NCBI RefSeq assembly: GCF_000381925.1
Contig: NZ_KB907307.1
Location: 2,542,001-2,606,000 of the forward strand
Origin: Nocardia sp. BMG111209
GTDB taxonomy: Bacteria; Actinomycetota; Actinomycetes; Mycobacteriales; Mycobacteriaceae
Length of the DNA: 64,000 nucleotides
Direction: 5' to 3'
The notes below the pieces were generated by a model. It worked only from the letters and a program-made list of their open reading frames with translations, was not told where the DNA came from and searched no databases. Shown here piece after piece: positions 1-8,769 of the stretch. Both the position numbers and the translations under genes were made by a program. Every line of letters begins with the position of its first letter. Positions within the stretch are counted from its first letter, which is position 1.

Positions 1-2
1 CG

Positions 3-434
3 ATGGCCGGCGCCACCGCCCTCGAGCAAGCCCGCCAGAGCGGGAAGTTCACCAAGAGCCACGACGCGTGGTGGGCGGCGGTCCGCAAAGCCCACGGCGA
101 GCGTGACGGCACCCGCGCGATCATCGAAGTGCTTCTGCTGCACCGCAGCATGCCCCACGACCAGGTCGTCGCCGGGCTGGACGCCGCGCTGCGCGCGGGA
201 GCGCTGACCGCGGACGCGGTCGCGCTCGAGGCCCGCAAGGCCGCCGAAGCCTCTCCACGGCTGGCCAGCGTGGTCGACCTCGACGAACCCGGCCCGGATC
301 CGGATCCGGTTCCCTCGCTGACCGCCCGCCGGCTGGCGCAACTGCCACCGGACACCCGGCCCCTGCCGTCGGTCGCCATCTACGACCAGCTGCTCCGCAT
401 CACCAAACCGAGAACCGCAGAAGGGAATTCCTGA
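3..434 (+). CDS. istA: IS21-family transposase IstA, C-terminal part
   Basis: This is the last 143 residues of a DDE transposase of the IS21 type; the catalytic core lies left of the window. The C-terminal segment ends in the PLPSVAIYDQLL stretch typical of actinobacterial IstA proteins, just after an acidic, proline-rich linker. Its stop codon overlaps the istB start by one base (TGATG), the usual translational coupling of istA and istB. The ATG at position 3 is simply the first one inside the window, not a real start. Confidence 0.8.
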   Translation: MAGATALEQARQSGKFTKSHDAWWAAVRKAHGERDGTRAIIEVLLLHRSMPHDQVVAGLDAALRAGALTADAVALEARKAAEASPRLASVVDLDEPGPDPDPVPSLTARRLAQLPPDTRPLPSVAIYDQLLRITKPRTAEGNS

Positions 435-1303
435 TGATCAGCCCGCTCCCGCGCCGTCACGGCATGACCGATCAGGCCGCCGACGCCGCCGTCGACCAGG
501 CATGCCGGATACTGCGGCTGCCGTCGATCCGCTCCCAGTTCAACGACATCGTCGAAACCGCGACCCGTGACCAGATGACCTACCGGGCATTCCTGGCCGA
601 GTTGCTGCTGGCCGAATGCGACGACCGGGGCCGCCGCCGCTCCGAACGCCGCATCCGCGCAGCCGGGTTCCCGCGCGATAAATCGTTGCGGGCGTTCGAC
701 TTCGACGCCAACCCGAACATCGACCCCGCGGTGATCAACACCCTCGCCAACTGCGACTGGGTGCGCAAGGGCACCCCGCTTTGCCTGATCGGCGACTCCG
801 GCACCGGCAAGAGCCATCTGCTGATCGCGCTGGGCACCGAAGCCGCGATGCGCGGCTACCGCGTGAAATACATCCTGGCAACGAAACTGGTGAACGAGCT
901 GGTCGAAGCTGCGGACGAGAAGGTGCTGGCCAAGACGATCGCCCGCTACGGGCGAGTCGATCTGCTCTGCATCGATGAACTGGGATATATGGAGCTCGAC
1001 AAGCGTGGCGCCGAGCTGTTGTTCCAGGTCTTGACCGAGCGCGAAGAAAAGAATTCTGTCGCGATCGCCTCGAACGAGGCGTTCTCCGGCTGGTCGAACA
1101 CGTTTCCCGAACCGCGGCTCTGCGCCGCGATCGTCGACCGCCTCACCTTCGGCGGGCAGATCATCGAAACCGGCACCGACAGTTACCGTCTCACCCGCAC
1201 GGCCCTCGGCAGCGCCGCCGGACCCGCCACTGCGGCAGCGCCCCCGCCGCAGCAACCCGTATTCACCGACGCGCAGCAACAGGCCCTGGAAATAGTGCCC
1301 TGA
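434..1303 (+). CDS. istB: IS21-family helper ATPase IstB
   Basis: IstB is the AAA+ ATPase that assists IstA in target selection and strand transfer. The 289-residue protein has a Walker A motif GDSGTGKS at residues 120-127 and a Walker B segment LLCIDELGYM at about 176-185. It continues into the SNEAFSGW and IVDRLTFGGQIIETGTDSYR segments characteristic of IstB. The C-terminus carries an Ala/Pro/Gln-rich tail. The length is complete and no frameshift is visible, so the element may still be active. Confidence 0.93.
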   Translation: MISPLPRRHGMTDQAADAAVDQACRILRLPSIRSQFNDIVETATRDQMTYRAFLAELLLAECDDRGRRRSERRIRAAGFPRDKSLRAFDFDANPNIDPAVINTLANCDWVRKGTPLCLIGDSGTGKSHLLIALGTEAAMRGYRVKYILATKLVNELVEAADEKVLAKTIARYGRVDLLCIDELGYMELDKRGAELLFQVLTEREEKNSVAIASNEAFSGWSNTFPEPRLCAAIVDRLTFGGQIIETGTDSYRLTRTALGSAAGPATAAAPPPQQPVFTDAQQQALEIVP

Positions 1304-1376
1304 CCAGCGGGCTATCCACGAATTACGACACCACCCCGGCACCCGAACCCGCCGGCACCGGAAAGCACGACAACCC

Positions 1377-1640
1377 GTGACCACACACGACACCCATGCC
1401 CACCCCGGCCCCTTCTTTTCCGGTCTCACCGTCGACGACGCGATCGAACTCGCCGAAATGCTGACGTTCATCGACGACTGGCTAACCGGCAGCGATCCGG
1501 CTATCGCGCGGTCCTTCCACGCGTTCGTCGGCACGGACGGCTACACACTCACCGACCTGCAGGCCGACCTGAACCGGTTCGCCACCCTGTTCAACGGCCA
1601 TCAGATCCCGGCCCACGACCCCCACACCGAACCTTTCTGA
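1377..1640 (+). CDS. Small IS-associated hypothetical protein
   Basis: An 87-residue acidic protein starts at GTG 1377, between istB and the terminal repeats of the element. It has no domain I can name; its core (residues about 14-70) alternates hydrophobic and acidic residues and looks helical. Its place inside the IS boundary, on the istB strand, suggests an accessory passenger of the element. Function unknown. Confidence 0.6.
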   Translation: MTTHDTHAHPGPFFSGLTVDDAIELAEMLTFIDDWLTGSDPAIARSFHAFVGTDGYTLTDLQADLNRFATLFNGHQIPAHDPHTEPF

Positions 1641-1672
1641 CACGCCCGGCGAACCTGACACGCCGACCGGGG

Positions 1673-1754
1673 TGACGTCAAAATTCACGGATAAACCCAC
1701 CCCGGATCGGCCCCAACTGACGCCAGAATTCACGGATAAGTGGTGTCAGAATTC
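1673..1754 (+). repeat. IS21 terminal repeats
   Basis: Two 23-bp copies of the form TGACGYCARAATTCACGGATAAR lie at 1673-1695 and 1718-1740. A shortened third copy, TGGTGTCAGAATTC, lies at 1741-1754. Multiple terminal repeats of this sort are transposase binding sites in IS21 elements. Confidence 0.75.
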
Positions 1755-1768
1755 GTACTTACGGCCAG

Positions 1769-2728
1769 ATGGCGATATCGCCGAATATCGTGCTGCTCGC
1801 GGTGTCGTGGATGGTCGCGCAGCTCGGGTGGAGCGCTGCGGCGAATTCGCTGTTGCTCAGCCAGGCGGACCGGCTCCCCGAGCACCAGCGCGGGAAGGTT
1901 GCCGGCCTGAGCGGTGTCGTCCAGATGGTCGCGGCGGTCGCCGGCACGGCGATCGCGTCGGGATTCATCGGCAACACCCTGCTGGTCTTCGTGGTTCCCG
2001 GCCTGATCGGCGGCCTCGGCATGTTCTGCTGGACAGTGTTCAATCACGAGGACGACGCGCGCGCCCTGGACCGAAGCGAGGCGCTCACGGCCGCGCGGAT
2101 GCTGTCCGGCTTGGTCTTCGACCCGAGACACCATCCGGATTTCGCGTGGAACTGGCTCGGCCGGTTGCTGTTCAACTTCGGCGTCACCTTCGCCACGACC
2201 TTCACGACGCTGTTCTTCGCCTCGCGGCTCACCGACGACGGACAGGTCGCCGGGATCGGCGGGTTCGTGGCGGTCCTGTCGATCGTCGGTGTCGTCGCCA
2301 CCGCCGGAGGCGCGCTGGCCGGAGGGTTGCTGTCGGATCGGTTGCGCCGCCGCCGTGTCTTCGTACTGTTGTCCGGCGTCATGTTCACCGTAGGCGCGAT
2401 CATCATGGCCGAGGGAGGTTCCGAGGTCGCCGTCCTGGTGGTCGGTTCGTCACTGACCAGCGTCGGTCTGGGCGTTTTCGCCGCAGTGGACCAGGCCATC
2501 GTGCTCGATGTTCTGCCCGAGCGTGGCAGCGACGCAGGCCGTTTCGTGGGGATCAACGGATACTCCACCAGCATCGCGCAGGGCGTGGCGCCTGTCCTGG
2601 CCGCGCCGATCCTGCAGATCGGCGCCGCCGGCGCCGGCAAGAACTACAGCCTCCTGTTCCTGATCGCGGCCGTCTGCACGCTGGCCGGCGGACTCATCGT
2701 CGTCTCCAGGGTTCGAGCCGCGACGTAG
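1769..2728 (+). CDS. MFS transporter, N-terminally truncated by the IS
   Basis: The 319-residue product has about nine hydrophobic segments and the MFS inter-helix motif SDRLRRRRVF in its second half (near residue 190). It begins in what is normally the fourth helix of a 12-helix, roughly 420-residue transporter. About 100 N-terminal residues, including the first three helices, are missing, and the IS21 terminal repeats end directly upstream. The ATG used is only the first internal one. Two beta-glucosidase genes follow on the same strand, so the intact transporter probably took up glycosides or oligosaccharides. It is unlikely to work now. Confidence 0.8.
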   Translation: MAISPNIVLLAVSWMVAQLGWSAAANSLLLSQADRLPEHQRGKVAGLSGVVQMVAAVAGTAIASGFIGNTLLVFVVPGLIGGLGMFCWTVFNHEDDARALDRSEALTAARMLSGLVFDPRHHPDFAWNWLGRLLFNFGVTFATTFTTLFFASRLTDDGQVAGIGGFVAVLSIVGVVATAGGALAGGLLSDRLRRRRVFVLLSGVMFTVGAIIMAEGGSEVAVLVVGSSLTSVGLGVFAAVDQAIVLDVLPERGSDAGRFVGINGYSTSIAQGVAPVLAAPILQIGAAGAGKNYSLLFLIAAVCTLAGGLIVVSRVRAAT

Positions 2729-2777
2729 CCCCTCGCCGATCATCTTCTGCCGCACAATGTTTCGAAACGGAGATTCG

Positions 2778-3995
2778 GTGACCTCGTTCCCGGACGGCTT
2801 CCTCTGGGGCGCCTCGACCGCACCCCATCAGATCGAAGGCAACAACCTCAACAGCGACTGGTGGGCCCGCGAGGCGCTGATGCCGGGCACGGAGCTCAGC
2901 GGCGACGCGGTCGACAGCTACCACCGCTACCGCGAGGACATGGAACTGCTGTCCGGCAACGGATTCAACGCCTACCGGTTCGGTATCGAGTGGGCCCGCA
3001 TCGAACCACGATCGGGTCAGTTCTCCCGCGCCGAACTCGCCCATTACCGCCGGATGATCGAGACGGCACTGACACTGGGCTTGACGCCGGTGGTCACCCT
3101 CCAGCATTTCACCGTGCCGCGATGGTTCGCCGAACAGGGCGGCTGGTCGGCGGATACGGCGATCGATCACTTCGCGGCCTATGTCCGTGAGGCGACCACG
3201 ATCCTCGACGGCGTCGAATGGGTCGTGACCATCAACGAACCGAACATGCTGGCCATGATGGGCATGCTGCAGGCGGCGTTCCGCAGCGGCGCCATGACCT
3301 CCTGGCACAGTCCGACCGTCGACGGCCCCGCCGAACGTGACCGCATCAGCGCGAACCTGCCGGTACCCGCACCGGAGTTCGGCGCTCCACTGATCGCCGC
3401 GCACCACGCGGTCCGCGACATCGTGCGCGCACGCACCGGCGCCAAAGTCGGCTGGACGGTGGCGAATCAGGCGTTCACGGCGAAACCGGAGCATCACGGC
3501 ACACTCGCCGAAGTCCGGTACGCCTGGGAAGACCTGTATCTGGAGGCTGCGCACGGGGACGACTTCATCGGCGTCCAGTCGTACTCGTCGCAGGAGGTCG
3601 ACGCGAACGGCGTTGTGCCGCACCCGGATCGGCCCGGCAACACCCTGGTCGGGACCGCGTACCGGCCGGACGCCCTCGGTATCGCCGTCCGGCACGCCTG
3701 GCAGACGACCGGACTGCCGATCCTGGTGACCGAGAACGGGATCGCCACCGGCGACGACACCCGCCGCATCGCCTACACGACCGAGGCGCTGAAGCATCTG
3801 CGCGACACCATAACCGACGGTGCCGATGTGCGCGGTTATCTGCACTGGAGCCTGCTCGACAACTACGAGTGGGGCCATTGGCGACCGACGTTCGGCCTCG
3901 TCGCCGCCGACCGGGAAACCTTCGAACGCCGCCCGAAGCCCAGCCTCGCCTGGCTGGGATCCATCGCGACATCCAACGGCCGCACCCTCGACTGA
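2778..3995 (+). CDS. GH1 family beta-glucosidase
   Basis: Glycoside hydrolase family 1 enzymes are retaining beta-glycosidases. The protein begins with the family signature FPDGFLWGAST. It carries the acid/base Glu in TINEPN (Glu154 from this start) and the nucleophile Glu in LVTENGI (Glu319), and ends with the usual WSLLDNYEW segment. I prefer GTG 2778 because GGAG lies five bases upstream; an in-frame ATG at 2757 would add seven residues. At 405 residues it is slightly shorter than many GH1 enzymes. There is no signal peptide, so it acts in the cytoplasm on imported glycosides. The GH3 gene starts 15 bp downstream. Confidence 0.92.
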   Translation: MTSFPDGFLWGASTAPHQIEGNNLNSDWWAREALMPGTELSGDAVDSYHRYREDMELLSGNGFNAYRFGIEWARIEPRSGQFSRAELAHYRRMIETALTLGLTPVVTLQHFTVPRWFAEQGGWSADTAIDHFAAYVREATTILDGVEWVVTINEPNMLAMMGMLQAAFRSGAMTSWHSPTVDGPAERDRISANLPVPAPEFGAPLIAAHHAVRDIVRARTGAKVGWTVANQAFTAKPEHHGTLAEVRYAWEDLYLEAAHGDDFIGVQSYSSQEVDANGVVPHPDRPGNTLVGTAYRPDALGIAVRHAWQTTGLPILVTENGIATGDDTRRIAYTTEALKHLRDTITDGADVRGYLHWSLLDNYEWGHWRPTFGLVAADRETFERRPKPSLAWLGSIATSNGRTLD

Positions 3996-4010
3996 TCGGA
4001 CCGCACGACC

Positions 4011-6320
4011 ATGACCGGCACCCCCCACGATCGCAGCGCCGCGACGCCGACCACGCACCTGCCGTACCGGAACCCGAATCTGCCCGTGGCGGAACGGGTC
4101 TCGGACCTGTTGTCCCGGCTCACGCTCGAGCAGAAGGCCGGGCAACTCGTCCAATACTTCTACCTGCCCATCCCCGCCGACGTCGTTCCCGGCCCCGACG
4201 TCCCGCCGGAACACCTGGCGCTCCTCGGACAGCCTCGAATGGTCGAGTCCGCCATCGCGGCCGGACGCGCCGGATCGGTCCTGTTCACCACGAACGCCGA
4301 GACGACGAACCGCCTGCAGCGCATCGCCGTCGAGCAGAGCCCGCACGCGATCCCGCTGCTGGTCGGCCTGGACGTCATCCACGGCTTCCGCACGATCTTC
4401 CCCGTCCCGATCGGACTCGCCGCGACCTGGGATCTCGACATCATCGAACAGGCACAGGCCATCGCGGCGCGAGAAGCCCGCGTGGCCGGAATCACTTGGA
4501 CTTTCGCGCCGATGGTCGACATCGCCCGCGATCCCCGCTGGGGCCGCATCGTCGAGGGCGCGGGCGAAGACCCGTTCCTGGGCGGGGCCGTCGCCGCGGC
4601 GCAGGTCCGCGGCTTCCAGGGCGACCTCGGCGCCGAGCACATCCTCGCCGGCCCGAAACACCTTGCGGGCTATGGCGCTTCGCGTGGCGGACGCGACTAC
4701 GACGACGCCGAGATCTCCGATTCCGAACTGTGGAACGTCTACCTGCCCCCGTTCCGCGCGGCGATCGACGCCGGGGCCGCGAACATCATGAGCGCCTACA
4801 TGGACCTCAACGGCGTACCGGCGTCGGCGAACACCTGGCTGCTCACCGACGTACTGCGCGACACGCTCGGCTTCGACGGCTTCGTCGTCTCCGACGCCAA
4901 CGCCGTCCGATCCCTGGAGGTACAGCACTTCGCGAAAGACCACACCGACGCCGCGGCCCGCGCCGTCCGCGCCGGTCTGGACATGGAGATGTGCATGCTC
5001 GCCCCCGCCTTCGACCACTTACCCGAAGCCGTCGACCAGGGCCTGGTCACCGAAGCCGAAATCGACCGCGCCGCAGCCCGAGTACTGACCGCCAAATTCC
5101 GCCTGGGCCTGTTCGAGAACCCCTACACCGACGAACCCGCCGCCACCGAGATCCTCGAAACCCCCGCACACCGCGACCTGGCACGAACCGCCGCCGAACG
5201 CTCCATCGTCCTGCTGAAGAACGACAACGCGACACTACCCCTCCACACCGACACACTGACCTCGATCGCGGTGATCGGCCAACTGGCCGACAGCAAACGA
5301 GATGCGCTGGGCCCCTGGGTATTCGCTCACCACACCGACGAAACCGGCACCGTCCTCGACGCCCTGCGCACCCGGATCGGCGCCACCGTCCGCGTGGAAT
5401 ACGCACCGGGAGCAAGCATTCCGGAACGCGTGATCCCGTCCCCCTTCGACCGCATGGACCCCACCGTCGAAACCACCCCCGCGGACTACGACGACACCAC
5501 CGAAATCGACCGCGCGGTACAACTGGCCCGAGCCGCCGACATCGCCGTGGTCATAGCGGGCCAGCGCCAGAACCAGATCGGCGAAACCGCCTCCACCGCA
5601 ACCCTGGACCTCCCCGGCCGGCAACTGGAACAACTGCAACGCATCGCCGCGACCGGCACAACGGTAGTCCTGGTCCTCCTGTCGGGCAGACCCCTGGACC
5701 TACGCTGGGCCGACGAACACATCCCCGCGATCGTCCAAGCCTGGTATCCGGGCACCTGCGGCGGCGACGCCCTCGCCTCGATCCTGCTCGGCGACGTCTC
5801 CCCCGCCGGCCGACTGCCGTTCACCTGGCCGAGACACGCCGGCCAGATCCCCATGATCTACGCCCACCACCGCACATTCCACCCGGAACAACAAGGCATC
5901 CGCTACTACGACGAACCCAGCACACCGCTGTACCCGTTCGGACACGGCCTGTCCTACGCACACTTCGAATACACCGACCTCCGCACCGACCGCACCCGAA
6001 TCCCCCTGGGCGACACCGTCACCGTGACCGTCGACGTCACCAACACCTCCGACCGCCCCGCCGACGAGGTGACCCAGCTCTACACCCACCAACGCCACGG
6101 CACCTCCTCGAGACCGATCCGCGAACTGAAAGGCTTCCAACGCCACACCTTCGCCCCCGCCGAAACCCGAACCCTGACATTCGAACTCGGCCCCGACCAC
6201 CTCTCCTACTGGAGTTCCGCAACCGGCACCTACATACAGGACATCACCACGATCGACCTGCGGGCCGGAGGAAACTCCGACGCCCCACTCACCACAACGA
6301 TCGAGATCACGAGCCGATAA
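4011..6320 (+). CDS. GH3 family beta-glucosidase
   Basis: This 769-residue protein has the three-part architecture of bacterial GH3 beta-glucosidases: an N-terminal barrel (about 25-340), an alpha/beta sandwich (about 370-600) and a C-terminal fibronectin-III-like domain (about 670-760). The barrel includes the KHLAGYG segment and the nucleophile Asp295 in FVVSDAN. No secretion signal is seen. It is the third gene of the MFS-GH1-GH3 operon, and the two hydrolases probably share glucoside or oligosaccharide substrates brought in by the transporter. Exact specificity cannot be read from the sequence. Confidence 0.92.
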   Translation: MTGTPHDRSAATPTTHLPYRNPNLPVAERVSDLLSRLTLEQKAGQLVQYFYLPIPADVVPGPDVPPEHLALLGQPRMVESAIAAGRAGSVLFTTNAETTNRLQRIAVEQSPHAIPLLVGLDVIHGFRTIFPVPIGLAATWDLDIIEQAQAIAAREARVAGITWTFAPMVDIARDPRWGRIVEGAGEDPFLGGAVAAAQVRGFQGDLGAEHILAGPKHLAGYGASRGGRDYDDAEISDSELWNVYLPPFRAAIDAGAANIMSAYMDLNGVPASANTWLLTDVLRDTLGFDGFVVSDANAVRSLEVQHFAKDHTDAAARAVRAGLDMEMCMLAPAFDHLPEAVDQGLVTEAEIDRAAARVLTAKFRLGLFENPYTDEPAATEILETPAHRDLARTAAERSIVLLKNDNATLPLHTDTLTSIAVIGQLADSKRDALGPWVFAHHTDETGTVLDALRTRIGATVRVEYAPGASIPERVIPSPFDRMDPTVETTPADYDDTTEIDRAVQLARAADIAVVIAGQRQNQIGETASTATLDLPGRQLEQLQRIAATGTTVVLVLLSGRPLDLRWADEHIPAIVQAWYPGTCGGDALASILLGDVSPAGRLPFTWPRHAGQIPMIYAHHRTFHPEQQGIRYYDEPSTPLYPFGHGLSYAHFEYTDLRTDRTRIPLGDTVTVTVDVTNTSDRPADEVTQLYTHQRHGTSSRPIRELKGFQRHTFAPAETRTLTFELGPDHLSYWSSATGTYIQDITTIDLRAGGNSDAPLTTTIEITSR

Positions 6321-6374
6321 TCCTCCAGTGCAGCATCTTTCGAGTACCACAGCCGCGAACACCGGACTCGATGG

Positions 6375-6660
6375 CCGACATGCGCGGAAGTCACGGCCGG
6401 GACATAGATCTCGGCGAAATGCGCCGAAATCTGGCCTGTGGTAAAACCTTCGACGGTCAATGACAACACGCCCTCATCCACGCCCGACAACCCCGCCACC
6501 ACTTACGTGCGATCTTCGGCGAGAAGCCGGAATTGCTATCGCGCGGCACGTCGACGGCGACCGGGCCCGATTTCGGCGATTACCGTTCTCATCCGGGTTC
6601 CGTTGCGGGAGTCGCCCGTTCCGCGATCGGCCACGCCGTGTTTCCTCCAACCGAAATGCC
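6375..6660 (-). pseudogene. Remnant of an IS256-type (mutator) transposase
   Basis: Three short stretches in different minus-strand frames join into one IS256-family transposase segment. From about 6630 the frame reads GTGDSRNGTRMRTVIAEIG. After a shift near 6565 it reads VAVDVPRDSNSGFSPKI. After a second shift near 6503 it reads LSGVDEGVLSL and then TTGQISAHFAEIY. These are consecutive conserved blocks of the N-terminal third of the family. The rest of the gene and the element ends are absent, so this is a dead fragment. Confidence 0.65.
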
Positions 6661-6792
6661 GGCTTCTTCGTGGATTCCACCGGGTTCTTCTTCGCCACGA
6701 CGGAGCGTCTCCGACATCAGCCCGTCGTTCCCGCCGAACCGTCACGTTCAGCTCGTCGGACCGAGACCACATCCGCCGTCTTCCACACTCCC

Positions 6793-7938
6793 CTACCTGA
6801 CCGGATCGCCGGCGGCGACGGTACGCACCAGCCGCGCCAGCCGCTGTCCCGCATCCGGGCGGCCCAATTCGCGGGCAGCTTTGCCGACCCGGGCGCGGGC
6901 GTCCGGATCGGTCAGCAGTCCGGTGACGGCCGCGCCGACTGTTTCGGCGGTCACGGTTCCCGGCACTGTGACCGCCGCCCCGGCTTCGGTGAGCAGCCGC
7001 GCTGCCCGCGCCTGCTCGCCGCCGGCCGACGACGCCAGCGGGATCAGCACCGCGGGCTTACCCAACGCGGTCAGCTCGGCGATCGTGCCGGCGCCGGCCC
7101 GACACACCACCACCTCGGCCAGCGCCAGCGCATCCGCCATCCCCGCACCGTCGACGAAGTCGGTGACGAAGTAACGGCCGGCCAGCTCGCCGGGCAGCGC
7201 GGCCGCAGTGCGCCGCAACTCGGGCAGGTCCGAAGCACCGGCCTGGTGAATCACATTGGCCTGCATCAGCAATGAGTCCAGTATCTCGGCCACCGCGGTG
7301 TTTATCTGGTGGGCGCCCTGCGCGCCGCCAGTAACCAGAACCGTCGGCAGTTCCCGCTCGAAGCCCGGCCCGAACCGATCCAGCGCCGCCGGGCCGCTGC
7401 CGGCCAGCACCGATTCACGGACGGGGTTGCCGGTGACCACCGCACGCGCGGCCGCCCGCGGCGGCAACACCGCGACGGTCGCATCGGAGGTCACAGCCAC
7501 CGCGGCCGCGGCACGTGCCAGCACCCGGTTCGCCAGGCCGAGCCCGACCGTCTGCTCATGCACGACCAGCGGAATCCGCAATACTCCAGCGGCCACACCG
7601 ACCGGCACCGCCACATATCCGCCGGTGGTCACCACGACATCCGGTGCGAGAGCGCTCAATCGGCGCACCGCCTGGGCCACACCGACCGGCACCCGAGCCA
7701 TATCGGTGACATTGGCGCGGGTCAGCATCCGCAGTGGGTTGCGTGCCCGGCGAAGCTTGCCGACGGCCACCGCGGTGAAGGGGATGTCGTCGGCGGCCGC
7801 AGTCCGCTGTTCGAGCGAGTCGGCTTGCCCGAACCACAACAGCTGCACCGGATCTGGATCGGCCCGCAGTTCCCGTGCGACACAGAGCGCGGGAAATACA
7901 TGCCCGCCGGTACCACCACCCGCTATCGCTACCCGCAC
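6793..7938 (-). CDS. murG: MurG-like glycosyltransferase (paralogue)
   Basis: MurG transfers GlcNAc from UDP-GlcNAc to lipid I at the inner face of the membrane. The GT-B fold is evident: the N-terminal GGGTGGHVFPAL loop, HEQTVGLGLANR and VTGNPVRESV in the acceptor half, and VTGGAQGAHQIN and RAGAGTIAEL in the UDP-GlcNAc half. The usual DDHQ-type donor-site segment is replaced by SAGGEQARAA, and no other cell-wall genes are nearby. It is therefore likely a second copy rather than the housekeeping enzyme. GTG 7938 has GGAAGG seven bases upstream; ATG 7953 in the same frame is the alternative. Confidence 0.8.
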   Translation of the reverse strand: MRVAIAGGGTGGHVFPALCVARELRADPDPVQLLWFGQADSLEQRTAAADDIPFTAVAVGKLRRARNPLRMLTRANVTDMARVPVGVAQAVRRLSALAPDVVVTTGGYVAVPVGVAAGVLRIPLVVHEQTVGLGLANRVLARAAAAVAVTSDATVAVLPPRAAARAVVTGNPVRESVLAGSGPAALDRFGPGFERELPTVLVTGGAQGAHQINTAVAEILDSLLMQANVIHQAGASDLPELRRTAAALPGELAGRYFVTDFVDGAGMADALALAEVVVCRAGAGTIAELTALGKPAVLIPLASSAGGEQARAARLLTEAGAAVTVPGTVTAETVGAAVTGLLTDPDARARVGKAARELGRPDAGQRLARLVRTVAAGDPVR

Positions 7939-8027
7939 GACGCCGCCTTCCATGACCGGACTGTCACAACCCGCTCGAGTCTGCCACCAGGTGGATTGTT
8001 CAACCGGAGCCGGTCCAGCCCCTACCG

Positions 8028-8507
8028 TTATCGGGCCTCGATCTGCTCGCGCAGGATGTCGCCGTGGCCGGCGTGGCGGGCGAACTCGGCGGTCATGAAC
8101 ACATAGATCCAGCGAAGGCTGACGGTGCCCAGGCGTGGGTGTTCGCGCGTCTCGCTCAAGGGAATTGGCGCTGCGATGGTTCTGGCTCGGGCGCCGGCGC
8201 GTTCGAACTCGGCGATCACCTCGGCCACGCTCTCCTCGTCGCCCACGCCGAAACCGCCGTGCGGCCACAACGGGCCGTCGCAGTCGGCGTCGGCGAGTTG
8301 TCCGAGCGTGCGCTGGAACCACATTCGCTCGGCGTACGTGCCGTGTTTGATCAGAGCTATCGGAGTTGTCAGCGACGGTACGAGTCGGCGCCTGGCGTCG
8401 GTTTCGGACAGTCCGCGGACCGTGTCGACGAGGTCGGTGCGCGCTCGGTCGAGCATGGCTTCGAGCACTTGGCGTTCGGTGCCGGTGGTGTGGGTCGGAG
8501 TGGTCAT
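8028..8507 (-). CDS. DinB-superfamily (DUF664-type) protein
   Basis: The 159-residue protein belongs to the DinB/DUF664 four-helix-bundle group, which includes mycothiol-dependent enzymes of actinobacteria. Three candidate metal-binding histidines are visible: one in ALIKHGTYAERMWFQ and two in ARHAGHGDILREQI near the C-terminus, the family's usual triad. ATG 8507 is chosen because AAAGGA lies about eight bases upstream; the frame stays open beyond it but without family sequence. It sits 89 bp upstream of the MurG-like gene on the same strand. Substrate unknown; a thiol-transfer or detoxification role is an inference from the family. Confidence 0.8.
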   Translation of the reverse strand: MTTPTHTTGTERQVLEAMLDRARTDLVDTVRGLSETDARRRLVPSLTTPIALIKHGTYAERMWFQRTLGQLADADCDGPLWPHGGFGVGDEESVAEVIAEFERAGARARTIAAPIPLSETREHPRLGTVSLRWIYVFMTAEFARHAGHGDILREQIEAR

Positions 8508-8769
8508 CGCAGGGTGGTCCTTTCGCGGCCGGTCGGGCACGCGCCGGACCGGCCGATGTGCTGGTGGTGGTCGGAATCGGCTCGCCGGAACGAACCGGCG
8601 CCGGGTGGCGGCATGGTCCGCGACAGGGAATCCTGGATTCGGCTGCCGAAGATCGCCGCCCACATCGGAAGTGGGCGCGGCGAGCCGACCACGAATCTAC
8701 CATTTGCTGCTGTGGGCCGCGACATGTGCAGTGGCACAGCGGGATACGCGATGTGAGGGGGACCGTGAC

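Larger units (their letters stand above)
1..1755 (+). mobile_element. IS21-family insertion sequence, right-hand part
   Basis: The end of an IstA-type transposase, a complete IstB ATPase, a small accessory ORF and a set of related 23-bp repeats lie in order, which is the layout of an IS21 element. The left end is outside the window. The right end probably falls between the last repeat and about position 1768, because an MFS gene lacking its first third begins there. The exact boundary and target duplication cannot be set without the other end. Confidence 0.8.

Noticed and set aside
2694..5018. 774-codon minus-strand open frame over the GH1 and GH3 genes
   Set aside because: It is antisense to two genes with intact catalytic motifs and its translation is Arg/Gly/Asp-rich without domains; a GC-bias shadow.
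3869..6463. 864-codon plus-strand open frame inside the GH genes
   Set aside because: Translation is almost only Arg, Pro, His and Gly; an out-of-frame shadow of the GH3 gene.
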